A stretch of 8,435 bases of DNA from Oscillospiraceae bacterium (lineage in GTDB: Bacteria > Bacillota > Clostridia > Oscillospirales > Ruminococcaceae). The notes beneath the pieces are model-generated. The model was not told the origin of the DNA and did no database searches. It saw nothing but the letters and a program-made list of their open reading frames with translations. Shown here in pieces: positions 1-6,161 of the stretch. The stretch lies in the NCBI GenBank assembly GCA_031260615.1, contig JAISLG010000027.1, positions 1 to 8,435 on the forward strand. Direction: 5' to 3'. Both the position numbers and the translations under genes were made by a program. The first letter of the stretch is position 1. The number at the start of each line of letters is the position of its first letter.

Positions 1-566
1 CATATCAAAAGTCGTATTTTCAATTAAAAGCGTTTACCGTTTATAAATTATATTTGTTTTTGACATTGGCATTTTCCGTCATTTCGATAACCGTAAATTT
101 ACTGACAATAGAGCAATATTCCTTGTTCTGGTCGGGCGTTGTCGCGTGTTCGCTCCTCTATGCTTTAATCACAATCCGAAACACAATTATATCAAAAACG
201 CACATCGGCGGCAAAGTTTTAATTCAATTTATTTCACTTTCCGCGCTCGTTTTTGTCGTTGATATATGCAGTGGTTTTGAAAAATGGTCGACAAATTATG
301 TGATACCTTGGCTAATTGTTCTGTCTACGCTAATTATTACCATTGTCGCGTTTGCGAAAAAATCGCGTTGGGCTGATTATACGGGGTATTTATTCGCGAC
401 TTTTTTTATAAGTTTATGCCCGATATTCCTGTTTATATTTAACCTTGCAACCGTGATTTGGACGAGCATTGCCGCAATTGTTTATTCTATTCTGACGATA
501 ATCGGGCTTGTTATTTTCTCGGACAAGCAGTTCAAAGATGAAACGAAAAAGAGATTTCATTTTTGA
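1..566 (+). CDS. DUF6320-type polytopic membrane protein, 5'-truncated by window edge
   Basis: The reading frame is open from base 3 to the TGA at 564-566, so the true start lies upstream of the window. The TTG at 54 is only the first possible start codon and is probably internal, because upstream codons already read as family-like sequence (YFQLKAFTVYKLY). The visible 187 codons contain about six hydrophobic segments separated by short polar loops, with no catalytic motif I can name. Loop motifs such as TIRNTI, a GF..W....YVIP stretch and a C-terminal end in K(K)RFHF resemble the DUF6320 family as I remember it. That family normally has a short N-terminal zinc-ribbon-like segment, which would lie outside this window. 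Function is unknown; location would be the cytoplasmic membrane. It is convergent with the next gene. The membrane-protein call is firm; the family name is from memory of motifs. Confidence 0.72.
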   Translation, partial: YQKSYFQLKAFTVYKLYLFLTLAFSVISITVNLLTIEQYSLFWSGVVACSLLYALITIRNTIISKTHIGGKVLIQFISLSALVFVVDICSGFEKWSTNYVIPWLIVLSTLIITIVAFAKKSRWADYTGYLFATFFISLCPIFLFIFNLATVIWTSIAAIVYSILTIIGLVIFSDKQFKDETKKRFHF

Positions 567-665
567 AAAAAATCGGCACGAATACTTTTTCCTCATAATG
601 ACGATGACGAGTCTAAAAATGTTACCAAAACTAATCTCAAAAATTAAGAGAATTTACCATAACAA

Positions 666-690
666 CCGCAAGGAGAAAGACTCCTTGCGG
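666..690. terminator. Perfect 10-bp hairpin between convergent genes, likely terminator
   Basis: CCGCAAGGAG (666-675) and CTCCTTGCGG (681-690) are exact inverse complements around a 5-base loop. The hairpin sits 32 bases past the stop of the minus-strand GH25-like gene and about 100 bases past the stop of the plus-strand membrane protein. On the minus strand it is followed by a short T-rich run (TTGTT). On the plus strand no T-run follows. It most likely terminates the minus-strand gene and may also act on the plus strand. Confidence 0.6.
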
Positions 691-721
691 CGAGAATTGC
701 AGAGAAAAATACGCGTCAAAT

Positions 722-1429
722 CTACTTAATTAACGATGCGATGAGCGCGGCAGTTTCGTTGAGCAACGCAGCGATTTTTCGCAGAGTGTCTTGACAATTT
801 GACGGCGGGTCGGGCGGAATCGGCGGGTCGTTATGGTAATCAACATAACAAATATTCGCGGACAGCGCATTTTCAGACGGGGTATCCATATTCCCGATTA
901 CATAGCCGCCTTCTCTGTCTGGTTCGATAATTCCCCATTGCCAAATATCCTGACCGTAATCGTGTGTTGGCGGATTATTCGGGTCTTGCGTCCAATCAAT
1001 ATACCAAAGGTGATAGTTTGGAATAATCTCGTCTTTATTCAAACAATCATTGAGAAGTGAATCGTTTGCGAGAATACCGCATTTGTACCCGGCGGCGGTG
1101 ATTACTTCCGCGAACGCCTTGAAATTTGCCGTGTTTCGGTCTTTGTCTTTTATCGGGTCGTTTATGACATAAAAAACAGGGTAGATAACGGGAATTCCGC
1201 TCATTGTTGAGATTGCTTTTTTCGCTAAGACACGCGCGTCTTCAACCGTTTGCGCACGAGAATTTACATACGCGCCAACGTCCATTTTTGCGCCGATTGC
1301 GCCTTGGGTATGCATATTCCACGAATCGGGCTCAGTATCAATTATTGCCGCCATATACCCCGCCCGTTTCAGAGCCAAGTAGTCACAGCCTGCATTTTTG
1401 TAAGCCAAATCCACCACTTTTATTTTCAT
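722..1429 (-). CDS. GH25-lysozyme-like protein lacking the catalytic D-x-E, with C-terminal helix
   Basis: The 235-residue protein follows the GH25 (muramidase) barrel order. It has VVDLA near residue 7, where active members have G-I-D-V-S; a central YPVFYVIND (residues 83-91), where active members have Y-P-V-x-x-D-I-E-D; a WQW at 163-165; and a GNMD (179-182) near the barrel end. The aligned D-x-E is V88-x-N90, so the expected acid/base glutamate is absent and muramidase activity is doubtful. There is no signal peptide. After the barrel come a proline-rich linker (about 202-209) and an amphipathic helix to the C-terminus. The ATG at 1429 is chosen because GGAG lies five bases upstream and homology starts there; the ATG at 1471 would place the leader inverted repeat inside the coding sequence. 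It could be a phage-derived or structural cell-wall-binding relative, or belong to the DUF1906 glycosidase-like group. The fold call is moderate; the function is unknown. Confidence 0.62.
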   Translation of the reverse strand: MKIKVVDLAYKNAGCDYLALKRAGYMAAIIDTEPDSWNMHTQGAIGAKMDVGAYVNSRAQTVEDARVLAKKAISTMSGIPVIYPVFYVINDPIKDKDRNTANFKAFAEVITAAGYKCGILANDSLLNDCLNKDEIIPNYHLWYIDWTQDPNNPPTHDYGQDIWQWGIIEPDREGGYVIGNMDTPSENALSANICYVDYHNDPPIPPDPPSNCQDTLRKIAALLNETAALIASLIK

Positions 1430-1434
1430 AATTT

Positions 1435-1438
1435 CTCC
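1435..1438 (-). promoter_or_regulatory. Shine-Dalgarno GGAG deciding the start of the GH25-like gene
   Basis: On the minus strand GGAG is followed by five bases and then ATG at 1429-1427. This supports the 235-residue start over the in-frame ATG 14 codons upstream, which has no such site. Confidence 0.7.
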
Positions 1439-1451
1439 ATTTTTATTATTT

Positions 1452-1482
1452 ACAGGCGCAATTAAATGCACTTTGCACCTGT
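1452..1482 (-). repeat. Inverted repeat in the leader of the GH25-like gene
   Basis: ACAGGCGCA (1452-1460) and TGCACCTGT (1474-1482) are inverse complements apart from one position, which would be a G-U pair in the minus-strand transcript. The loop is 13 bases. The element lies 14 bases upstream of the Shine-Dalgarno site, so it could form an mRNA hairpin in the 5' leader or serve as an operator. Confidence 0.5.
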
Positions 1483-1487
1483 GTTAT

Positions 1488-1515
1488 GTTATGCAAAAAC
1501 GGAAAATAATGTCGG
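1488..1515 (-). promoter_or_regulatory. Weak candidate promoter for the GH25-like gene
   Basis: On the minus strand CCGACA (1515-1510; 4 of 6 to TTGACA) is followed after 16 bases by CATAAC (1493-1488; 4 of 6 to TATAAT), with TG immediately before it. Transcription would begin near 1481, at the edge of the inverted repeat, so the message would start with that hairpin. Matches are modest and other placements are possible. Confidence 0.3.
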
Positions 1516-1556
1516 GTAGGTTGGGAGATTGATTTTAGCAATCTATCTGCCTTGAA

Positions 1557-1579
1557 TGTATAAAAAACATTTTTATACA
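1557..1579. repeat. A/T-rich 10-bp palindrome upstream of the radA promoter, operator-like
   Basis: TGTATAAAAA (1557-1566) and TTTTTATACA (1570-1579) are exact inverse complements separated by three bases. The palindrome ends five bases before the -35 box of the radA promoter. It has no following T-run, so a terminator is unlikely, whereas a binding site for a dimeric regulator fits the position. I cannot assign it to a known regulator; it does not match CIRCE, the CtsR heptad repeat or the Bacillus LexA box. Confidence 0.5.
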
Positions 1580-1584
1580 AGCAC

Positions 1585-1613
1585 TTGAAAAACTTGATGT
1601 TATTGAATATAAT
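1585..1613 (+). promoter_or_regulatory. radA promoter (sigma-A type)
   Basis: TTGAAA (1585-1590) and a perfect TATAAT (1608-1613) are separated by exactly 17 bases. Transcription would start near 1620, leaving a leader of about 19 bases before the radA ATG at 1639. The leader is A-rich and has no clear Shine-Dalgarno site. Confidence 0.75.
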
Positions 1614-1638
1614 AAATAAAATATCTGAAAAATAAACT

Positions 1639-3015
1639 ATGAAACTTAAATCCATATACGTCTGTTCCGAGTGCGGCGCGGTGTCCCCAAAATGGTCGGG
1701 GAAATGCGCTGACTGCGGAAGTTGGAATACTATAAACGAAGAAGTCACCGCTGTCCCCAAAAAGGGCGGCGGTATCTCCGCAACAGGTAATGCCTCAGTG
1801 TCGCGGTTGCTTGAACTCTCGTCACTCAATTCCGATACGGACGAGGGCAAGGAAATACGCGTGAAAACGGGTACGGGTGAACTCGACCGCGTACTCGGCG
1901 GCGGTTTGGTAAAGGGCAGTTTGGTGCTTATATCGGGCGAACCAGGTATTGGCAAATCCACGTTGCTACTCCAAATATGCGGCGCGTTGTCGCGTATCGG
2001 TAAAGTATTATATGTGTCGGGCGAGGAAAGTACCGCGCAGATTAAAATGCGCGCAAAACGGCTCGGCGTTACCGCCGCCGATACATTTTTGCTTGCGTCG
2101 TCAACCGATATGGATGCTGTTATCGCCGTCACCGGGAATACCAAGCCCGATGTACTGATAATCGACAGTATCCAAACTATGACGAGCGAAAATGTGCCGT
2201 CCGCGCCCGCAAGTGTTACACAAGTGCGCGAGTGTACGCACGCGTTGCTTAAACTTGCAAAATCGAGCGGCGTATCCATTTTCATAGTCGGACACGTCAA
2301 TAAAGACGGCGGTATTGCGGGCCCGAAAGTGCTCGAACATATCGTGGATACGGTACTATACTTCGAGGGCGAACGGCAATCGGATTATCGGATACTACGC
2401 GCGGAAAAGAACCGTTTCGGTAGTACGAACGAAATCGGCGTATTTGAAATGGGCAACAAAGGTCTATCAGAAGTACCGAATCCGTCCGCGATTATGCTGT
2501 CGGGACGACCTGCCGGTGTATCGGGGATTACGGTATTCCCGGCTATGGAGGGGGGGCGTGCGGTATTGACGGAGATACAAGTGCTTGCGGCGAAAAACCC
2601 GTATGGCGGCACTCCGCGCCGAACTTCGGACGGCTTCGACGGGAATAGATTATCACTACTGATAGCGGTTTTGGAGAAACGGGCAGGGTATGCGTTCTCA
2701 GTATGCGACGTGTATTTGAACATAGTAGGTGGGTTGCGGATTACTGAGCCTGCCTCGGATTTAGCGGTTGCGGCGGCATTATTTTCGGCGTTATGCGACC
2801 GCGCAATACCCGACGGTATGGCACTGTTCGGGGAGATTGGGCTGGGCGGCGAAATACGAGCAGTGTCACGCGCGGCGGAACGCGTTGCGGAAGCGAAGCG
2901 TATGGGATTCACACGGATTATTGTGCCGAACGCGTGTATGAATGGATTGCAAGATAAGACGGGGATAGAGATACGAGGGGTGAATAACTTGCAAGAGGTT
3001 TTTACAGGGCTGTGA
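1639..3015 (+). CDS. radA: DNA repair/recombination protein RadA (Sms)
   Basis: RadA is a RecA-like, DnaB-like ATPase that helps branch migration and processing of recombination intermediates in the cytoplasm. The 458 residues match the usual length of about 450-460. Domains in order: a four-cysteine zinc finger (C9, C12, C23, C26); a RecA-type core with Walker A GEPGIGKST (100-108), Walker B DVLIID (171-176) and the RadA-specific KNRFG (257-261); then a Lon-protease-like domain from about 280 with EGGRAVLTEIQVL, NRLSLLIAVLEKR and FGEIGLGGEIR. All diagnostic residues are present and the frame is intact. The ATG at 1639 starts directly before the zinc finger. It has its own promoter at 1585-1613 and an A/T palindrome upstream. 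It is convergent with a Clp-type gene, whereas in Bacillus radA follows clpC in one operon. Confidence 0.97.
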   Translation: MKLKSIYVCSECGAVSPKWSGKCADCGSWNTINEEVTAVPKKGGGISATGNASVSRLLELSSLNSDTDEGKEIRVKTGTGELDRVLGGGLVKGSLVLISGEPGIGKSTLLLQICGALSRIGKVLYVSGEESTAQIKMRAKRLGVTAADTFLLASSTDMDAVIAVTGNTKPDVLIIDSIQTMTSENVPSAPASVTQVRECTHALLKLAKSSGVSIFIVGHVNKDGGIAGPKVLEHIVDTVLYFEGERQSDYRILRAEKNRFGSTNEIGVFEMGNKGLSEVPNPSAIMLSGRPAGVSGITVFPAMEGGRAVLTEIQVLAAKNPYGGTPRRTSDGFDGNRLSLLIAVLEKRAGYAFSVCDVYLNIVGGLRITEPASDLAVAAALFSALCDRAIPDGMALFGEIGLGGEIRAVSRAAERVAEAKRMGFTRIIVPNACMNGLQDKTGIEIRGVNNLQEVFTGL

Positions 3016-3027
3016 GTGGGCAACTGC

Positions 3028-3067
3028 AAGGAACAAACCACAAGGTAAACCACCAAGGCAACCAAAA
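3028..3067 (+). repeat. Degenerate A/C-rich short tandem repeat downstream of radA
   Basis: Three imperfect units begin with AAGG at 3028, 3042 and 3055 and continue with similar A/C-rich sequence, so the period is 13-14 bases. The stretch begins 12 bases after the radA stop and contains no gene I can support. It may be part of the repeat-like intergenic element that follows. Confidence 0.3.
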
Positions 3068-3117
3068 GAAACGAGGGGAACGATTATTGCTTTTCGCACT
3101 GTGCGCGACTTTACGGA

Positions 3118-3172
3118 GCGTGGGGTACGTTGGGGGCGTTGCCCCCACGCCCCGACAACGTATCGGGGCGTG
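3118..3172. repeat. GC-rich multi-hairpin intergenic element, possible dispersed repeat or bidirectional terminator
   Basis: Two adjacent hairpins are visible: TGGGGGC/GCCCCCA (3131-3137 and 3141-3147, loop GTT), and CACGCCCCGA/TCGGGGCGTG (3146-3155 and 3163-3172, loop of seven). Alternative pairings compete with these: GCGTGGGG (3118-3125) with CCCCACGC (3143-3150), and TACGTT (3126-3131) with AACGTA (3157-3162). The element lies between the convergent radA and Clp-type genes, ten bases from the Clp stop. No T-run follows on either strand, so it is not a standard intrinsic terminator. Similar GC-rich GTT-loop hairpins occur as dispersed intergenic repeats in some genomes, which is my best guess here. 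Confidence 0.55.
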
Positions 3173-3181
3173 TATCATACC

Positions 3182-4849
3182 TTACACAAATTCTCTCCAC
3201 TCATCGGGAAACCCTTTCGGCAGTGTATCCTCCACGATAACATCTCCCCCACCCTCGTCTATTCCGAACCCGATATGCCGTGCGGTTTTCGCGTTTGTCG
3301 TCAGGATAATCAATACACTGCGGAAGTCGGTTGCGCGCCCCTTGCTGTCGGTTAATTTGCGGTCGCGGAATACCCCGGTGAATACGTCCGTCACGGTCGG
3401 AGCAAATTTTTGAAAATCCGATATAATAAGCACCGACCTCGGCACGCGCCGTATCTTCGCGCATACCGATACATTGTCGTCATACCCCGCATAGCCGGGT
3501 GCCGCGCCGATAAGTTTGGATACCGCCGTGCTGTCCGAATATTCCGCCCCGTTTATCGGGATTATCGGGTATGCCGCGCAGTTGAGTTTCGCGTATTCCT
3601 TCGCTTTGTCCGCCGACCCAAAATACAGTATTTTGCGCGTGTCTGGGAGGCCGGTGTTGTCGATTAGCGCGGATATGTGTTCAGCCGTTATTTGTATGTG
3701 CGTGTTGGAATTTGCCGCGCCCGCCGTGTCTATTAAGTCGAGTGCCTTGTCGGGTTGATACCGATACGGCAGATACCTGTCAGATAATTCCACCGCCGCC
3801 GATAACGCCCCGTCCGTGTACGATACATTGTGGTATCGCTCGTATTCGCCCTTCGCTCCGTGCAGTATTTCAAGGGTGCGTGCCGTATCGGGTTCGGTTA
3901 TTTCAACAGGGGTGAATCGCCGTTCGAGTGCAGGGTCTTTTTCAATATATTTTTCATACTCGTTGCGTGTCGTTGCCCCGATAACCGATATGTCGCCCCG
4001 CGCAAGTAACGGCTTCATTATATCGGATAATCCGACTGCCCCCTCCGCCGCTCCCGCTCCGCATATTGTATGAATCTCGTCAATAAACAGTACAATGCTC
4101 CTATCGCCCTTGACCTCCGCGAATAATGCCTCGACTCGCTCCTCAAAATCCCCCCGATACCGCGCACCCGCAACAAGCGCGGCTAAATCAAGCGCGTATA
4201 TTCGTTTACCGTGTAACGCGCTCGGCGCGGTATTGTTCGCGATTGCACGCGCAATACCCTCCGCGATTGCAGTCTTGCCCACGCCTGCCTCCCCGATTAA
4301 ACAAGGGTTGTTTTTGCGGCGGCGCAGTAAGATTTCGCTTGCGGCGGCTATTTCCTTTTCGCGCCCGAAACAAGCATCGTTCCGTATCGTACATAGATTA
4401 ACCGCATATTTTTCAAGCGTTTTGAGTGCCGTTACGGGGCGGCGACTTGTATTATTTGTTGTCGAAACATACTGGGTTGAAACAATGTCAAGACCGCTGT
4501 TTTTTAACATTTCGGCAGTGGCAGTACCCTTTGCGGTCGACAGTGCGGTAAGCAACTCCAAACTGCCAACTTTGGAAATTGTACCGTTCGCGTTCAGCGC
4601 ATTGATACTGTCGCGTAGTTTCGGGGAAAACTCCGTCGCGGATATAACACTGTACTTTGAAGTTTTCGGTGTCTTGGGAGCTTTGATATTGCCGAACCCC
4701 ACCGAATTTAACTTTGCCTTTGCGGCGGATTCGGGCGCGGCAAGTAACGCCTTTAATAAATGCCCCGTGTAGATTTGCGGTGCGTCGTCAAGCGTTGCGA
4801 ACTGCGCCGCAAGCGACAGAATCTCTTTGCCTTTTTCAGTAAATTCCAT
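3182..4849 (-). CDS. Clp/Hsp100 AAA+ protein with active D1 and degenerate, truncated D2
   Basis: The 555-residue protein resembles ClpC/ClpA unfoldases, which thread substrates through a hexameric pore and usually have over 750 residues. It has a double Clp N-domain (about 1-125) and a complete first AAA+ domain: Walker A GEAGVGKT (186-193), pore loop GARYRG (228-233), Walker B VLFIDEIH (253-260), ERRF arginine-finger region (309-312) and a sensor-2-like PDKALDLID. No M-domain follows. The second AAA+ domain starts abruptly at about 407. Its P-loop is reduced to GSADKAK (411-417) and its Walker B D-E is S477-D478, but it keeps the pore motif GYAGY (452-456), LTDSKGR, sensor-1 TTN (517-519) and an IGF tripeptide (526-528) where ClpP-docking loops sit. 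The D2 small domain is missing. The ATG at 4849 fits the family start; a TTG at 4879 with GAGG upstream would add ten residues. It converges on radA. Confidence 0.85.
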   Translation of the reverse strand: MEFTEKGKEILSLAAQFATLDDAPQIYTGHLLKALLAAPESAAKAKLNSVGFGNIKAPKTPKTSKYSVISATEFSPKLRDSINALNANGTISKVGSLELLTALSTAKGTATAEMLKNSGLDIVSTQYVSTTNNTSRRPVTALKTLEKYAVNLCTIRNDACFGREKEIAAASEILLRRRKNNPCLIGEAGVGKTAIAEGIARAIANNTAPSALHGKRIYALDLAALVAGARYRGDFEERVEALFAEVKGDRSIVLFIDEIHTICGAGAAEGAVGLSDIMKPLLARGDISVIGATTRNEYEKYIEKDPALERRFTPVEITEPDTARTLEILHGAKGEYERYHNVSYTDGALSAAVELSDRYLPYRYQPDKALDLIDTAGAANSNTHIQITAEHISALIDNTGLPDTRKILYFGSADKAKEYAKLNCAAYPIIPINGAEYSDSTAVSKLIGAAPGYAGYDDNVSVCAKIRRVPRSVLIISDFQKFAPTVTDVFTGVFRDRKLTDSKGRATDFRSVLIILTTNAKTARHIGFGIDEGGGDVIVEDTLPKGFPDEWREFV

Positions 4850-4873
4850 AAAAGTGTTTTGCAAATATAAAGA

Positions 4874-4902
4874 TTGCAATTTTCCTCACAGTTTTGTATA
4901 AT
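4874..4902 (+). promoter_or_regulatory. Promoter for the membrane-protein/glgB gene cluster
   Basis: TTGCAA (4874-4879; 4 of 6 to TTGACA) is followed after 17 bases by a perfect TATAAT (4897-4902). Transcription would start near 4909, about 29 bases before the first ATG at 4938. The -35 box overlaps the alternative TTG start of the divergent Clp-type gene, so the two upstream regions are shared. Confidence 0.65.
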
Positions 4903-4937
4903 GTAATATCAGGTAAAATTTTGTTTCGGGTGACGTG

Positions 4938-5513
4938 ATGGATACCAAGATTACCAAGGCAAAACGACTGATTCTCGTTTGGGCAGTGTACGTTACTGTT
5001 GGCTTGGTTGTAGTGCTTTTCGGGGTTAATCAATACGTCAAAACGCATACCTATGATGTAACGGACGGGGTTCGCGCCGAGGTCAAAAGCGCGTATATCA
5101 ACTTCGCCCACCTCCTCACCGCGATAAACGTGAATGGGTTCGATATAGAAATATTTACCGTTGACAATGTGCCCGTATCTATATCAGACATCGACATTGC
5201 CGCGTACAACAGCGACACATATAATACCATTCCGTTTGACAAGTTTACCGCGCTGAACGGCGTAACTACCGTCACCCTTCAACTCCAAAATATAATGCTG
5301 TATGACAAACTCGCCGTTCGGGAAATATACGAGGGGTTGCTTAAATTTGACGATATACGATACGCGGTGTTTGAAAAAGAAGGCGTGTATTCTGTCGGTA
5401 TCTACGCGAATTACAAGGATAAGCATAAGATATTTTTTTGCGGGTCTGACGCGCTTGACGGGGAGATTGTTTATGAGTCGCAATCGAAAGAAAAGTTTTG
5501 GGTGTTGTGGTGA
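4938..5513 (+). CDS. Single-pass membrane protein of unknown function
   Basis: I do not recognise this 191-residue protein. It has a short basic N-terminus (K4, K7, K9, R10), one hydrophobic segment at about 11-30, and then a predicted extracytoplasmic domain of some 160 residues with alternating hydrophobic strands and no cysteine pair, metal site or enzyme motif I can name. The topology follows the positive-inside rule. The ATG at 4938 is preferred, with GGGTGA four bases upstream; the GTG at 4935 directly before it is possible. The next gene begins only six bases after the stop and encodes a protein of the same layout. The two domains share a weak order of motifs: F-x-x-F-x-A-x-x-G near 100-108 here, and a G-I-Y-A-N-Y-K-D...FFCGS stretch near 154-170. 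Co-transcription with the following genes is very likely. Confidence 0.8.
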   Translation: MDTKITKAKRLILVWAVYVTVGLVVVLFGVNQYVKTHTYDVTDGVRAEVKSAYINFAHLLTAINVNGFDIEIFTVDNVPVSISDIDIAAYNSDTYNTIPFDKFTALNGVTTVTLQLQNIMLYDKLAVREIYEGLLKFDDIRYAVFEKEGVYSVGIYANYKDKHKIFFCGSDALDGEIVYESQSKEKFWVLW

Positions 5514-5519
5514 GCAGTG

Positions 5520-6152
5520 GTGAGTAAAGGAAATACGAGGAAAGAACTGTTCGCGAAACCGTTAAAACCCATACAATATAAAACGTCCGTGTTCGCCCCG
5601 AAACCGCCTGTGTCGTTCGGCGGATTGTTACTTCGGGTCGGAGCAGTATTTGTATGCGTTGCGCTTGCCGCGTTCGCGGTGCTTAATATATCCGCGTACG
5701 GCAAAACAGTACACGACTTTCGCCCCGAAAGTAACGGCGATATAAACAAGTTGTACTACGCGTTTTCGGGCGAGTTTATAAATGAATTGCAATCCATAGC
5801 TGACCTCGACACTATAACAATAAACGGTGAGCCGCTTAACTGGCTTTACGCGGACGACTTCACAGGGTTCGCCGACTTCAAAGAATTTAATGCAAAGGAC
5901 GGCGACAAATCGTTCGTTATCAAATCAGCCGATTACAGCATTGACGGAATTGTTCCATTTTATACCCTCGACCCGACAAAGAGTAAATACATCGTCACCG
6001 TGTCCAAATATGGGTTGACTCGGCTCGCGATTTATGGAGTAGGAAAAGATGGGGGAAGCGAATACTTTTTCTACGAGGGGTCTATCTGGTGGGAGAAAAT
6101 TCGTATGGACTTTTGGGACATCAACCCCGAAATTAGACAAGCAACCAAATAA
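5520..6152 (+). CDS. Single-pass membrane protein of unknown function, possible distant paralogue of its neighbour
   Basis: This 210-residue protein was not recognised. A basic, proline-containing cytoplasmic N-terminus of about 34 residues precedes one membrane segment (about 35-57), followed by an extracytoplasmic domain of roughly 150 residues. The only starts are the GTG codons at 5517 and 5520. I chose 5520 because GGTGA (5509-5513) lies six bases before it, overlapping the previous stop, which suggests translational coupling. Compared with the protein encoded just upstream, it shares the architecture and the order of short motifs: FKEFNAKDG (120-128) against FDKFTALNG, and AIYGVGKDGGSEYFFYEGS (170-188) against GIYANYKDKHKIFFCGS. 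A paralogous pair acting together at the cell surface is a reasonable inference, not a demonstrated fact. The glgB gene follows after 60 bases; a link to polysaccharide metabolism would be guilt by association only. Confidence 0.78.
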   Translation: MSKGNTRKELFAKPLKPIQYKTSVFAPKPPVSFGGLLLRVGAVFVCVALAAFAVLNISAYGKTVHDFRPESNGDINKLYYAFSGEFINELQSIADLDTITINGEPLNWLYADDFTGFADFKEFNAKDGDKSFVIKSADYSIDGIVPFYTLDPTKSKYIVTVSKYGLTRLAIYGVGKDGGSEYFFYEGSIWWEKIRMDFWDINPEIRQATK

Positions 6153-6161
6153 GTTGTATTT

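Noticed and set aside
54..56. TTG as the start of the first gene
   Set aside because: The frame is open to the window edge, upstream codons look like the same membrane protein family, and no Shine-Dalgarno site precedes it.
1469..1471. Upstream in-frame ATG as start of the GH25-like gene
   Set aside because: It has no ribosome site, would translate the leader inverted repeat, and adds 14 residues outside the conserved fold; the ATG at 1429 has GGAG correctly spaced.
1446..2300. Minus-strand open frame of 284 codons antisense to radA
   Set aside because: It lies opposite an unmistakable radA, its translation is low-complexity (Ser/Thr/Pro-rich) with no family resemblance, and it runs across the radA promoter region.
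2385..3065. Minus-strand open frame of 226 codons over the 3' half of radA
   Set aside because: It is a shadow of radA codon usage; its translation shows no recognisable domain.
3012..3413. Plus-strand open frame beginning at the end of radA and crossing the GC-rich element
   Set aside because: It spans non-coding repeat-like sequence and then runs antisense to the Clp gene; the translation looks like a typical spurious product of GC-rich hairpins.
4095..4772. Plus-strand open frame of 225 codons antisense to the Clp-type gene
   Set aside because: It mirrors the Clp reading frame, is Ala/Ser/Arg-rich and has no ribosome site or homology signal.
4850..4937. Search for CtsR or CIRCE heat-shock operators upstream of the Clp-type gene
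   Set aside because: Neither the CtsR heptad direct repeat nor the CIRCE inverted repeat is present in this region.
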